NCBI RefSeq assembly: GCF_943193025.1
Contig: NZ_CALPCQ010000019.1
Span: 1-35,464 of the forward strand
DNA: 35,464 nt
Origin: Lactobacillus agrestimuris
GTDB taxonomy: Bacteria; Bacillota; Bacilli; Lactobacillales; Lactobacillaceae
Reading direction: 5' to 3'
Shown: positions 27,567-35,374 of the stretch, in pieces
How the letters are laid out: every line of letters begins with the position of its first letter
Position numbering within the stretch: the stretch's first letter is position 1
Made by a program: the position numbers and the translations under genes
The notes under the pieces: generated by a model
The model's input: only the letters and a program-made list of their open reading frames with translations
What the model was told of the DNA's origin: nothing
Database searches by the model: none

Positions 27567-27668
27567 GTTTTCTTTATGGTTTTAAAAAAATAAAAAGCCC
27601 ATATACTGATGTAAGGCAATATACAGGCTTGTTTCATTATCACTAGGTTTTCTGCTAGTGATTTTTTT
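27567..27668 (+). ncRNA. Candidate small RNA 2, about 100 nt
   Basis: TTGGAC with a TATATG at 16-bp spacing (27538-27565 region) could drive a transcript. It would pass a hairpin (AAGCC...GGCTT, 27595-27630) and end at a textbook terminator (ATCACTAG/CTAGTGAT, then seven T, 27639-27668). No ORF of any length fits. The promoter is weaker than that of candidate 1, so this is tentative. Confidence 0.35.
27583..27630 (-). terminator. Minus-strand terminator-like hairpin
   Basis: AAGCCTGTATA and TATATGGGCTT pair on the minus strand (with two G-T pairs) and are followed by TTTATTTTTTT. It could stop read-through from the MFS/FAD reductase transcript, beyond the closer terminator at 27785. Confidence 0.55.
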
Positions 27669-27784
27669 ATTGCTCAGATTCGTAAGTTTCAAATATAACT
27701 TCTAGAATCTGATTAATATAGTTATCAAATACATGGTCGACCCTATGCCATCTTTTGGTAGTTAAATCAGTAAAGATTTTGAGC

Positions 27785-27816
27785 ATAAAATAAAGCTTGC
27801 ATTATCTGCAAGCTTT
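27785..27816 (-). terminator. Terminator of the FAD reductase-MFS operon
   Basis: AAAGCTTGCA (27792-27801) and TGCAAGCTTT (27807-27816) form a perfect 10-bp stem. ATTTTAT follows on the minus strand, 10 bp after the MFS stop codon. Confidence 0.8.
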
Positions 27817-27826
27817 AAAGTCATTA

Positions 27827-29035
27827 CTAGTTTACTTTGATTTGATGAGCAACCATATTCTTTTGATAATGACCTAAAATAGCAATTCCTGAGAGAATTA
27901 ACGCTAAAACTCCACTAACTATAAATACATTTGTTGCTCCATGGAAAATATTAGTTAGTGGATTCACCACAAAAGGACTAATTACTCCCCCAATTGGATT
28001 AATGGCTTGATACACACCTAAGGCCATTGAAACACTTTTCTTATTTACAACAGTAGAGATTAAGTAAGCAAATTGCCCCATCGCAATACTCATTGCAGCA
28101 CCTACTACAAAACTTCCAATTAAGACTGTAATCAAAGTAGAGCCAAAACCGATTAATAAATATGATAATCCATATAGTAATAGTGCTAAAGCAATTGATG
28201 AATACTTAAATTTCTTTCCAATTTTCCCAACAATAAAACCGCAAAGTAAACCTCCAATTAATGAGATAGTTGACGTTAAAGCAGCTTGCGAAGTTGAACC
28301 TAAATGCTTTTCAGTGATAAAAATAGCAATATTATTATTCAACACATTGTTCAGTAACATAGTACAAAATGCCCAAAAAGCTGAATAAAAGACATACTTA
28401 TTTATCTTAATTTTTTCGTTAGCATCACTAACCTTTTGTTCAGATTCTTCATTCACAGCTAATGGTTTAAATGGAACTAAGCAAAGAACAATAATAAAGT
28501 CTAGAACTGCAAATAAATAAATCCAATAATTATTTATCCAATTACTACCGGCTGCCAATTGGCCGCCACCCATAATAAAAATAATTCCTCCAAGATTAGT
28601 AAATGTAGTGGTAAGCCCCATAGTAGATTGCTGTTCCGTAGATGGCAACATTTGTGAAATCAGAACTTGTGATAAATTAGTGCAAGCACCTTGTCCTAAT
28701 CCAACTAAACATGAACAAATTACCAAGAAGATAAAATTAGTGTTATAAACTAAAGGTAGCAGACCTCCAATTCCTGTCAAAGCAATCATAACTAAAGTTA
28801 ATGTTTTGATATTAATTTTAGTTGCAGTTAAACGCCCCATAAGTAATCCAGCAATCATCATAAACAAATTAGGAAATGATGTTAACATCTGAACATCAGT
28901 ATTACTTAATGCAAAATTTTTAGCAATAGCTGCATATGATGGGGTAATTGCTAAGGCTGCCATTCCCATCGAACTAACTGCTAATACACCTATTCTTGTT
29001 TTTGAAATATATGAATTATTACTTGCTGCTTTCAT
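27827..29035 (-). CDS. MFS transporter
   Basis: A 402-residue major facilitator with 12 predicted helices in two halves, divided by a charged loop at about 190-212 (NEESEQKVSDANEKIK). The helix 2-3 loop carries a G-x-L-x-G-R-L-T form of the MFS A motif (GLLMGRLTATKIN). It lies 23 bp after the FAD reductase gene, in the same transcript, so it probably imports that enzyme's electron-accepting substrate or exports the reduced product. The substrate cannot be read from sequence. Confidence 0.88.
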   Translation of the reverse strand: MKAASNNSYISKTRIGVLAVSSMGMAALAITPSYAAIAKNFALSNTDVQMLTSFPNLFMMIAGLLMGRLTATKINIKTLTLVMIALTGIGGLLPLVYNTNFIFLVICSCLVGLGQGACTNLSQVLISQMLPSTEQQSTMGLTTTFTNLGGIIFIMGGGQLAAGSNWINNYWIYLFAVLDFIIVLCLVPFKPLAVNEESEQKVSDANEKIKINKYVFYSAFWAFCTMLLNNVLNNNIAIFITEKHLGSTSQAALTSTISLIGGLLCGFIVGKIGKKFKYSSIALALLLYGLSYLLIGFGSTLITVLIGSFVVGAAMSIAMGQFAYLISTVVNKKSVSMALGVYQAINPIGGVISPFVVNPLTNIFHGATNVFIVSGVLALILSGIAILGHYQKNMVAHQIKVN

Positions 29036-29058
29036 TTTTGTTCTCCCACCAAAAATTT

Positions 29059-30540
29059 CTAATTAATATCTTTCACAGCTGCCAGACCAGCTAATCTTCC
29101 CGAAGTCCAAGCAAAACCTGAAGCTAAACCTTCATAAGCTGGATAACTTTGGCCTTCGTAATAGCCACCCGCATTTGCTCCTCCTGTATACAATCCTTTA
29201 ATCGGTTTAAAGTTGCTATCTAATACACGCAAATGGTCATCAACACGAACACCACCTACAGTTCCTAAATATGCAACTTGAGCTTTAATTGCATAGAAGG
29301 GACCTTCTTCAATCCCATATTTCATATGAATACCTTTTTTGGCAAATTCCACATCATTCTTATATTTAATTGAATGATTATAATTTTCAACAGAAGCCTT
29401 TAAATTTTCATAATTAAAGCCTGCATTCTTAGCTAGTGCTTTTAAACTTTCCCCTTTAAAAGCGGTTCCTTCTTCAACGGATTTATCTGCTAATTTTATA
29501 AAATCACCTGGCTTATCAGTTGCTCCAGGACCAGCCTTGGAAACTTCTAATTCTTCGCCGTTTGTATAGGCCTCCAAAGTTTTTTTATCTACTAAAATAT
29601 AGTACATGCCCCCAACATTATAAGCAGCATTTGCCCAAAGAACGGTATCATAAACTGTATCTTCATTGGTAAAACGACGACCATCAGGATCAACCCACAT
29701 TAATGGAGTTAATAAAATACGCGTTAATGGATTATCTGAAAATCCAGCTAAATGCTTTTTAGATGTATTCTGAGTAACTTTTGATTTAGCTAATTGAGCG
29801 GCATGAATTAAAGCATGTGAATCAATATTAATACCACCGGCTTTTTCAAGAGCATTCATACCTTCTCCCATACTTGGAACTCCTAATTTTCTTAGACGGT
29901 TAGTATGCATTAATTTTGCAACTCGTTTTTCATCCCCACCAAATCCACCTGTGGCTACAATAACTGCTTTAGCATGAATAATTAATTCGTTGCCATCATT
30001 ATCTTTAGCTATTAATCCACAAATAACGCCATTTTCATCTTTAATTAAATCTTTCATGGTGGTATTAAACATAAATTTAACGCCTTTATCTTCTAATGAC
30101 TTTTGAATGCGTGAATAGGCATTATTCTTATCTTGATACATGTGGTAAGATCCTCCTGCGTAAGGATTTTCACGATGCGCAAATTGAGTAGTATTAGCAG
30201 TCGGGTTTAATTTTATACCCATTCCTAAGCTTTCTAATTCTTCTAAAGTAGGCTTAGCATTTTCTACAATTCTTTTAGTTAATGGACCATTATTAAGATA
30301 ATGATTGTACTTATTAAGTTGACGAATGGCTTCTTGAGTACTTAAGTGGAGTCCAGCTTCTTGTTGCTCTTTCGTATCTATTGCAAAAAATCCACTAGAT
30401 ATTCTCGTATTTCCACCAATTTGATCTAATTTCTCTATAGCGATAACTTTTAATCCATTCGTGGCAACTGCATCAGCTGCACCCAAGCCTGTCCCACCAG
30501 TACCTGCTACTACAATATCGGTTGAAAACTCTTTTTTCAT
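29059..30540 (-). CDS. FAD-dependent reductase of the FAD_binding_2/urocanate reductase-like group
   Basis: A 493-residue cytosolic flavoprotein related to FrdA in this window but with a different active site. The FAD motif VAGTGGTG is at about 11-18, followed by IGGNTRISSG. Where FrdA has RGEG with the acid Arg, this protein reads WVDPDGRRFTNEDT. Where FrdA has HYTMGG it has YLGTVGG, and its C-terminal loop is GGYYEGQSYPAYEG instead of NNRIGG. Fumarate is therefore unlikely; an unsaturated organic acid or another alkene acceptor is more plausible. The start at 30540 is preferred because GAGAGG lies just upstream, inside the longer frame from 30558. Operon with the MFS gene, opposite an AraC regulator. 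Confidence 0.85.
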   Translation of the reverse strand: MKKEFSTDIVVAGTGGTGLGAADAVATNGLKVIAIEKLDQIGGNTRISSGFFAIDTKEQQEAGLHLSTQEAIRQLNKYNHYLNNGPLTKRIVENAKPTLEELESLGMGIKLNPTANTTQFAHRENPYAGGSYHMYQDKNNAYSRIQKSLEDKGVKFMFNTTMKDLIKDENGVICGLIAKDNDGNELIIHAKAVIVATGGFGGDEKRVAKLMHTNRLRKLGVPSMGEGMNALEKAGGINIDSHALIHAAQLAKSKVTQNTSKKHLAGFSDNPLTRILLTPLMWVDPDGRRFTNEDTVYDTVLWANAAYNVGGMYYILVDKKTLEAYTNGEELEVSKAGPGATDKPGDFIKLADKSVEEGTAFKGESLKALAKNAGFNYENLKASVENYNHSIKYKNDVEFAKKGIHMKYGIEEGPFYAIKAQVAYLGTVGGVRVDDHLRVLDSNFKPIKGLYTGGANAGGYYEGQSYPAYEGLASGFAWTSGRLAGLAAVKDIN

Positions 30541-30583
30541 TTTAAAATTTCCTCTCACTTTAAATATTAATTTCCAGCATCTT

Positions 30584-30597
30584 TGTTAACGCTTACA
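30584..30597. promoter_or_regulatory. cre (CcpA) box upstream of the FAD reductase
   Basis: TGTTAACGCTTACA matches the cre consensus TGWNANCGNTNWCA at every position. It lies about 45 bp before the reductase start codon, between the AT-rich promoter area (30605-30640) and the ribosome binding site. Confidence 0.75.
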
Positions 30598-30676
30598 GAT
30601 TACTGCTAAAAATAATATAATTATATAGTAAAAGTTATCTTTTTATTTTGGATAAGTTAATATAAGGAGAAATAAA

Positions 30677-31540
30677 TTGTTTATTAAAAAATATAAAAAT
30701 GGCGAAATAATCGAATATAGTCTAATTGCAAAGGGCCAAACTAAGAATAATAATTATCATTTTGAATTTATTGAAGCTCTGGCCCCTTGCTTTCTTGATG
30801 CTAATCATCGACAAATCTCTCTCAATCAATTTGATATTGTTATTTCTCAATACTTTAAAAATATTAAAATAAAGTCGAAATCAGAAGAAAAATGTATTCG
30901 TCACATCGGAATTAATTTAAAATACCCCACGCCTCTTAATCAATATTTAGTTGCAAACAATCCGCTCATTCATGATTTTATGAACGATACTGGTAACAAT
31001 TTAAAATATGTAGTTTTTACCAATTTAAATAAACAAATTTGTCACAATTATCTAAATCTTCTTGAAATCTTTTGTGATGATTCTTCACAACCTTATATTG
31101 CTTTTCAAGCACAAAGAGTGACAGGGCTCTTATTGACTGAATTATTACGTGATCATCGATCTAAAATTTCCAAAAATCAATCTGCTTTTCCTTCAGCAAA
31201 AGTTAAATATGCCAGTAAATATACACAATCAGGCTCTATCATGGCTTATATTTCTACGAAAAATGGAAATGTTACACTAGATGAAGTCGCAAACCATTTT
31301 GGATATCACCGAAATTATCTTTCAAGGTTATGCCACAAACTGTTTAATACTGATTTCATTCATTTACGTCTTAATATTCGAATGAATTTAGCCTGTGAAC
31401 AACTAACACTAACTACTAAGAGTATTGAAGAAATTAGTTCAGAATTAGGATATAAAGATTTATCAACTTTTACTAAACAATTCTTAGACTATTACCATGT
31501 AAGCCCTAGTTTATATAGAAAAAAGAATGCAGTATATTAA
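30677..31540 (+). CDS. AraC-family transcriptional regulator
   Basis: A 287-residue regulator. The C-terminal double helix-turn-helix (about 190-284) reads LDEVANHFGYHRNYLSRLCHK for the first and IEEISSELGYKDLSTFTKQF for the second helix unit, ending in the usual HVSPSLYRK. The N-terminal part is probably an effector-binding or dimerising cupin-like domain. The start codon is TTG, placed 7 bp after AAGGAG; there is no ATG with comparable spacing. It diverges from the FAD reductase-MFS operon and most likely activates it in response to the substrate. Confidence 0.87.
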   Translation: MFIKKYKNGEIIEYSLIAKGQTKNNNYHFEFIEALAPCFLDANHRQISLNQFDIVISQYFKNIKIKSKSEEKCIRHIGINLKYPTPLNQYLVANNPLIHDFMNDTGNNLKYVVFTNLNKQICHNYLNLLEIFCDDSSQPYIAFQAQRVTGLLLTELLRDHRSKISKNQSAFPSAKVKYASKYTQSGSIMAYISTKNGNVTLDEVANHFGYHRNYLSRLCHKLFNTDFIHLRLNIRMNLACEQLTLTTKSIEEISSELGYKDLSTFTKQFLDYYHVSPSLYRKKNAVY

Positions 31541-31562
31541 TAAAATTTTATTATTTACAGCA

Positions 31563-31614
31563 CAAAAAAGGCTTTGTGAATTCTAACTCGTATAGAATTC
31601 GCAAAGCCTTTTCT
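31563..31614 (+). terminator. Terminator of the AraC gene
   Basis: AAAAGGCTTTGTGAATTCTA (31566-31585) pairs with TAGAATTCGCAAAGCCTTTT over about 20 bp with one wobble. T-rich sequence follows. Confidence 0.9.
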
Positions 31615-31739
31615 TATTCCTCTTCAGATATATCAGTTTTATTTTATACCCAAATTGTTGTAATTCTAAAAAAGATATTCATTAATTTGGAAAAATATAA
31701 CTTGGTGACTACGTACCTCTCCTTGAAGGGAGTGAGTTC

Positions 31740-31844
31740 ATGATTCACGATGTTATTACTTCATTGATTGCCCAAATTATTGTTGGTATAGTACTTGCGC
31801 TATTCGATGATCGGTTGGATCATCGGCATGATAATGAAAAGTAG
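31740..31844 (+). CDS. Fst-family type I toxin (small membrane peptide)
   Basis: A 34-residue peptide, too short for routine gene callers. It has the plan of Fst from the par addiction locus: a short N-terminus (MIHDVITSL), one hydrophobic helix (IAQIIVGIVLALF) and a charged tail (DDRLDHRHDNEK). Such peptides insert in the membrane from inside and disturb it when overproduced. GGGAG is 7-8 bp before the ATG, and the preceding CTCCTTGAAGGGAG can fold into a stem that hides it, a known control feature of fst. The antisense RNA gene and direct repeats next to it complete the module. Confidence 0.8.
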   Translation: MIHDVITSLIAQIIVGIVLALFDDRLDHRHDNEK

Positions 31845-31880
31845 TTACCTCTAACTCACTGCTTAAATAGTTGCATTAAA

Positions 31881-31917
31881 TAAAAAAAGAAGCCCTATCG
31901 TTGCAGGATAGGGCTTC
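31881..31917 (-). terminator. Terminator of the antitoxin RNA (shared in the par-type locus)
   Basis: GAAGCCCTATC (31889-31899) pairs with GATAGGGCTTC (31907-31917). The minus strand continues with TTTTTTTA. The stem would also be present at the end of the toxin mRNA. Confidence 0.85.
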
Positions 31918-31952
31918 TTGAGTTCATGTATCGATGTTATTACTTTGTTGCG
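31881..31952 (-). ncRNA. Antisense antitoxin RNA (RNA II type)
   Basis: A minus-strand promoter with extended -10 TGATATAAT (plus 31959-31967) would start RNA near 31952. The RNA copies DRb in antisense and ends at the hairpin at 31889-31917, giving about 70 nt, close to the size of par RNA II. It could pair with the toxin mRNA through the repeats at the start codon and through the shared terminator stem. No ORF is present. Confidence 0.7.
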
Positions 31953-31971
31953 ACTCTCATTATATCACATG

Positions 31972-32212
31972 ATAATTAAAACTTTTTCGAAATTCTCTTT
32001 AACTTGATATAAATCAGGAATAGCCTATCAAGCCAAGAATAATTATTGACCACGTAATAATATCCTGTATTCTTTATGAATAGTGATAACAATTTTGTTT
32101 TTTGCATAAATCTTTTATTTTCTTGAATTTTCTTTTCGGCACATTGTAATTTTCCTCGATAATTACGAAGCTACACATCTATAATTGTAGTGCGTAGATA
32201 CACATTTAGGTT
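31972..32212. other. Gene-free stretch between the toxin locus and oppA
   Basis: No ORF with a ribosome binding site was seen. It holds one inverted repeat with a long loop (CTTGATA at 32003-32009, TATCAAG at 32026-32032). No T-tailed terminator was found after oppA. Confidence 0.4.
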
Positions 32213-33838
32213 TTATTTAAAAAATGCTCTAGTGTAATCTACTTCACCAACTGAATGCCATAAAACACCCTTCAAATTATTTCTAACTAAATGACTTTCA
32301 GTCATGTTATATAAAGGTGCAGTGCCCGCATCTTTAGTTAATTGACGTTGAGCGTTACGAACATCTGACCAGTATGATGCAGTATTCACGGCACGTGCAC
32401 TTCTAGCACTTTTTACTACTTTATCATATTGATTACTACTATACTTACCATTGTTTAATGAGTTTCCAGTTTGCAAAACATCTAGATCACTCATTGGATC
32501 CGCAAAATCTGCTAACCATAAACTAAAGTGCATATCAAAGTTCCCTTTATTAACATTATCCATTGCATTTTTAGCCGGAACAGAATGTACTTCAACATTT
32601 GCGCCTGGCAACTTGGTTTCTACTTGAGACTGTACAAATTGAGCAGTATTACGATTGATAGTTTGATCATCAGTATAATATGAAAGAGTAACACTCTTCT
32701 TATTCAATTCTTTTAACCCTTCTACCCAGAGTTTTTTGGCTTTTTTCAGGTTATAAGTTTCTGCTGGTTTCATTTCCTTTGCAAAATCTTTACCAGTAGT
32801 AGGATCAACAGCTAACGTCGGAGCAACAAATGTATAAGCGGGAGTTGATCCGTCCGCCAGAACTTTTTCAGCTAAATGATTGCGATCAAGAACTAAATTT
32901 AATGCCTGACGAAGTTTTACATTTGAAAATGGATGCCCTTTAGCTTGATTAAGTTGTAAATAATAAACTCCTGCTCGCTTTAAATGCATTAGATCCTTAT
33001 CTTTTTGCATTCCTTGCGCTGTAGTTCCCGTGATTGTTGCATCATCAAGATTTCCTTGTTGGAATAATTGATGAGCGGTGTTAGCATCTTTAACCACTTG
33101 CATCTTCATCTTTTTTAAATGAATATCTTTCTTGTCATAGTAATATTTATTTTGATCAAGATCCCACGATAAATTACTACCTGTCCATCCGTCTACTTTA
33201 AATGGACCATTATAATACATCTTGTTCGAATCAGTACCATAAGAATCGCCAAATTTCTTTAGCGCAGTTTGACTTTGTGGAAAAAACGCTGGTAAGACCA
33301 TCATTCGATCAAAGTAAGGCATTGGATATTCAAGATCTACCTGTAAAGTATGTTTATTAACCGCCTTAACACCAAGATCTTTTGTTGGTAATTTACCTGC
33401 TGCTACTTTGGTAGCATTCTTTACTCCAGTAAAGATATAAGAATAACCTGATTTTGATTTTGGGCTAACTGATCTGCGCCATGATGCAACAAAATCTTCT
33501 GCTGTTACTGGATCACCATTAGACCATTTGGCATCTTTTCTTAAATTAAAAGTATAGCTTTTACCATTATTTGTTGCTTTAGCGACGCTTGTAGCCATTG
33601 CTGGTGTGGGATTTCCTTTTTTATCTGCACGATATAAGCCTTCCATAGTATTTTCTAACACATTCCATTGACTGATGTTTGCTTCATTTGAATTGTCAAG
33701 TGATAGAATTTCTCCAGTTTGCATTAAGTGAAGAGTTTGATCTGTCTTTCCTGCTGTCGAACTCTTCTTGCCACATGCTGTCAATGATAATCCTGCTAAA
33801 ACAACTGATGCTGATAATAAAACTCTCTTAAATTCCAT
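32213..33838 (-). CDS. oppA: Oligopeptide ABC transporter substrate-binding lipoprotein, OppA family
   Basis: A 541-residue family 5 solute-binding lipoprotein. The signal peptide ends in the lipobox LTACG (Cys22). The mature protein has the usual OppA landmarks: ENTMEGLYRADKKGNPTPAM near 48-67, WSNGDPVTAEDFVASWRR near 105-122 and YYNGPFKVDGW. It delivers peptides or amino acids to an Opp permease, but no oppBCDF genes are adjacent. GGGAGA precedes the ATG. Upstream lies a T-box leader, so expression should rise when one amino acid is short; a 36-codon leader ORF overlaps the start of this gene. Together with the proteinase at 893-5890 it fits a life on external peptides. Confidence 0.92.
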   Translation of the reverse strand: MEFKRVLLSASVVLAGLSLTACGKKSSTAGKTDQTLHLMQTGEILSLDNSNEANISQWNVLENTMEGLYRADKKGNPTPAMATSVAKATNNGKSYTFNLRKDAKWSNGDPVTAEDFVASWRRSVSPKSKSGYSYIFTGVKNATKVAAGKLPTKDLGVKAVNKHTLQVDLEYPMPYFDRMMVLPAFFPQSQTALKKFGDSYGTDSNKMYYNGPFKVDGWTGSNLSWDLDQNKYYYDKKDIHLKKMKMQVVKDANTAHQLFQQGNLDDATITGTTAQGMQKDKDLMHLKRAGVYYLQLNQAKGHPFSNVKLRQALNLVLDRNHLAEKVLADGSTPAYTFVAPTLAVDPTTGKDFAKEMKPAETYNLKKAKKLWVEGLKELNKKSVTLSYYTDDQTINRNTAQFVQSQVETKLPGANVEVHSVPAKNAMDNVNKGNFDMHFSLWLADFADPMSDLDVLQTGNSLNNGKYSSNQYDKVVKSARSARAVNTASYWSDVRNAQRQLTKDAGTAPLYNMTESHLVRNNLKGVLWHSVGEVDYTRAFFK

Positions 33839-33906
33839 AATTTAAATCTCCCGTAAAAAAATAAGTGATATCTATTTGCTAAAATATTAATTTCAATGTC
33901 ATCCAT
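33796..33906 (-). CDS. Candidate 36-codon leader ORF overlapping oppA
   Basis: ATG at 33906 is preceded by GAGAGGAG at 7-bp spacing, a stronger ribosome binding site than that of oppA. The frame runs 36 codons (MDDIEINILANRYHLFFYGR...) and stops 43 bases inside oppA in another frame. This arrangement could couple oppA translation to passage of ribosomes through the leader, or the ORF could be the remnant of a former first gene. The peptide matches nothing I know. Confidence 0.4.
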   Translation of the reverse strand: MDDIEINILANRYHLFFYGRFKLWNLREFYYQHQLF

Positions 33907-33963
33907 ATTGTTCTCCTCTCAAAAATCAATTAGCTTTCATGATGAGAAAAACCGATAAACAAA

Positions 33964-34200
33964 AAAACGCCCTACTAGATCATATTGACCTAATAGGGCG
34001 TATGTTAGCGCGGTACCACCTATTCCTTCGCCGAAAAATTTTCAGCCTCGTTCACGTACGGCCGATCATAGTTGAACCAGCGATACGTCGCCGCTATATA
34101 GGGCGGACCCTGAAAACGCTAATATCGCATTTTCGGCTCAAAGGTGATTTTCACTGAAGATTTATTATCTCCTTACACCAAACGGAGACTCTCTAAAAAC
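33964..34200 (-). promoter_or_regulatory. T-box riboswitch controlling oppA
   Basis: On the minus strand: AGAGAG start of stem I, GGTG paired with CACC around the specifier loop, then TTTGAGCC. Next come stem II/III-like hairpins, the T-box core AGGTGGTACCGCG (plus 34009-34021), and a terminator (ACGCCCTATTAG.../CTAGTAGGGCG then seven T, plus 33961-33999). Uncharged tRNA pairing with the T-box bulge would switch off the terminator. The specifier region reads GTGAAAATCACC; AAT (Asn) is one reading and ATC (Ile) another. The sequence alone does not settle it. Confidence 0.9.
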
Positions 34201-34256
34201 ATATCTTTAAGTTACTTTTCCTTATCAAAGCTAATTACTATTTCTTGTTGCATTAT

Positions 34257-34285
34257 ATATTACGTAGCCTTTAATGTTACGTCAA
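34257..34285 (-). promoter_or_regulatory. Promoter of the T-box-oppA transcript
   Basis: TTGACG (plus 34280-34285), a 17-bp spacer and TAATAT (plus 34257-34262), about 50 bp upstream of stem I. It sits just past the glutaminase stop codon. Confidence 0.7.
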
Positions 34286-34310
34286 GTATTTTTTATATTA
34301 ATTTAAGCTT

Positions 34311-35231
34311 TTAACTAAAAATATCCCAGCTATATTCCTTACTTACATCTTCAAGCAGGCACAAACCCGCAATACTATTACCAATTTCATCAAGTGGAGG
34401 ACTAAAAATTCCAATTCCAGCCTTGTTAGGAACTGCCGAAACAAGCCCGCCACCAACACCACTCTTAGTAGGAATTCCAATTCTTGCAGAATAAATTCCG
34501 GAGGTATTGTATAGACCAGTAGTCATCATTAATGACTTGGTAAAAGTTGCTGCAGTTTTCGAAATAATTCGCTTGTTATCCCATGGCTTGATTCCTCCAT
34601 TTGCCAAAACAGCGCCAAAGTTAGCAAGATCGCGAGCAGTTACCATCATTGAACATTGTTTGAAATATGTAGTTAAGCTTTCTTCCACATCGGCCTTCAG
34701 AATTTCCTTCGCCTTCATATAATATGCTAAAGAACGATTCATATCACCGGTCTTTTGTTCAGATTTAAAAATCACTTCATTTAACTCAATTTGCGGATCA
34801 TTACAAATTTCTCTAGTAAAGTCTAGAATCTGTTCAAATGCAGTTTTATCTTCATTATCTTTAATCACCGAAGTCATTAAGATTGCACCAGAGTTAATAA
34901 ATGGATTAAGTGGTTTCTTTCCGCCTTCGATTTCTAAATTCAAATTAGAGTCAAAGCCAAAACCGGTCTGCCTAGTACCGACAATTGAATCAACAAAATC
35001 TAATCCCAAAGTTTCAATTGCATAAAGCAACGTGATGACCTTTGAGATACTTTCAATTGCAAAATAAGTATCACTATCACCGGCTACTGAAACTTTTCCA
35101 TCTTCAAGATTGTAAATTGCTATACCAAGTTGCTCTGGATTAACATCGGCTAGCGCTGGAATGTATGTAGCAACATGACCATTCACAACTTGCGGTAAAT
35201 TTTTCGTTACTAAATTAGCCAAGTCAGTCAT
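34311..35231 (-). CDS. glsA: Glutaminase
   Basis: A 306-residue cytosolic serine-dependent glutaminase of the GlsA/YbaS family, converting glutamine to glutamate and ammonia; in lactobacilli this helps acid resistance and nitrogen supply. The catalytic S-x-x-K motif is S61-I-S-K64 (AIESISKV). Other family marks are GFGFDSNLNLE, NPFINSGAI and the C-terminal loop GIPTKSGVGGGLV. Start chosen at the second ATG (35231) because AAGGGA is then 8 bp away; the ATG at 35240 would overlap that site. No terminator is evident between it and the T-box promoter. Confidence 0.93.
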   Translation of the reverse strand: MTDLANLVTKNLPQVVNGHVATYIPALADVNPEQLGIAIYNLEDGKVSVAGDSDTYFAIESISKVITLLYAIETLGLDFVDSIVGTRQTGFGFDSNLNLEIEGGKKPLNPFINSGAILMTSVIKDNEDKTAFEQILDFTREICNDPQIELNEVIFKSEQKTGDMNRSLAYYMKAKEILKADVEESLTTYFKQCSMMVTARDLANFGAVLANGGIKPWDNKRIISKTAATFTKSLMMTTGLYNTSGIYSARIGIPTKSGVGGGLVSAVPNKAGIGIFSPPLDEIGNSIAGLCLLEDVSKEYSWDIFS

Positions 35232-35353
35232 AATTTGCATCCCTTTCGTATGAAATTAATTGTTCTCGTTTAACTTATATTTCTTTTGATCTGTTATCAA
35301 ATTATACACATAAAATTTTCACTGATAAATGTTGTTCAGATAATTTAGATATA

Positions 35354-35374
35354 GAAAAAGACCCAAAGGTGTCT
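35354..35374 (+). other. Half of a terminator hairpin cut by the IS tip
   Basis: AAAAAGACCCAAAGGTGTCT resembles the 5' arm and loop of the hairpin at 23255-23282, where the sequence AAAAGACCCAAAAGTGTCT continues into its complementary arm. Here the IS tip begins right after the loop, so the second arm has been displaced. Confidence 0.4.

Larger units (their letters stand above)
31734..31950. repeat. Direct repeats DRa and DRb of the par-type locus
   Basis: 31734-31766 (GAGTTCATGATTCACGATGT...) and 31920-31950 (GAGTTCATGTATCGATGT...) share GAGTTCATG, then CGATGTTATTACTT and TTG. In the Enterococcus par locus such repeats let the antisense RNA pair with the toxin mRNA at two places. DRa covers the toxin start codon here, as expected. 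Confidence 0.75.

Noticed and set aside
32003-32032. CTTGATA/TATCAAG inverted repeat as the oppA terminator
   Set aside because: The loop is 16 bases, there is no T-run on the minus strand, and it lies over 180 bp from the stop codon.
32172-32189. TACA-N10-TGTA as a CopY or BlaI type operator
   Set aside because: The spacing is wrong (those sites have 2 bp between the arms) and no matching regulator or target gene is near.
33939-34157. A 72-codon plus-strand ORF across the T-box
   Set aside because: It is antisense to the T-box leader and terminator and has no ribosome binding site. The structured RNA explains the sequence.
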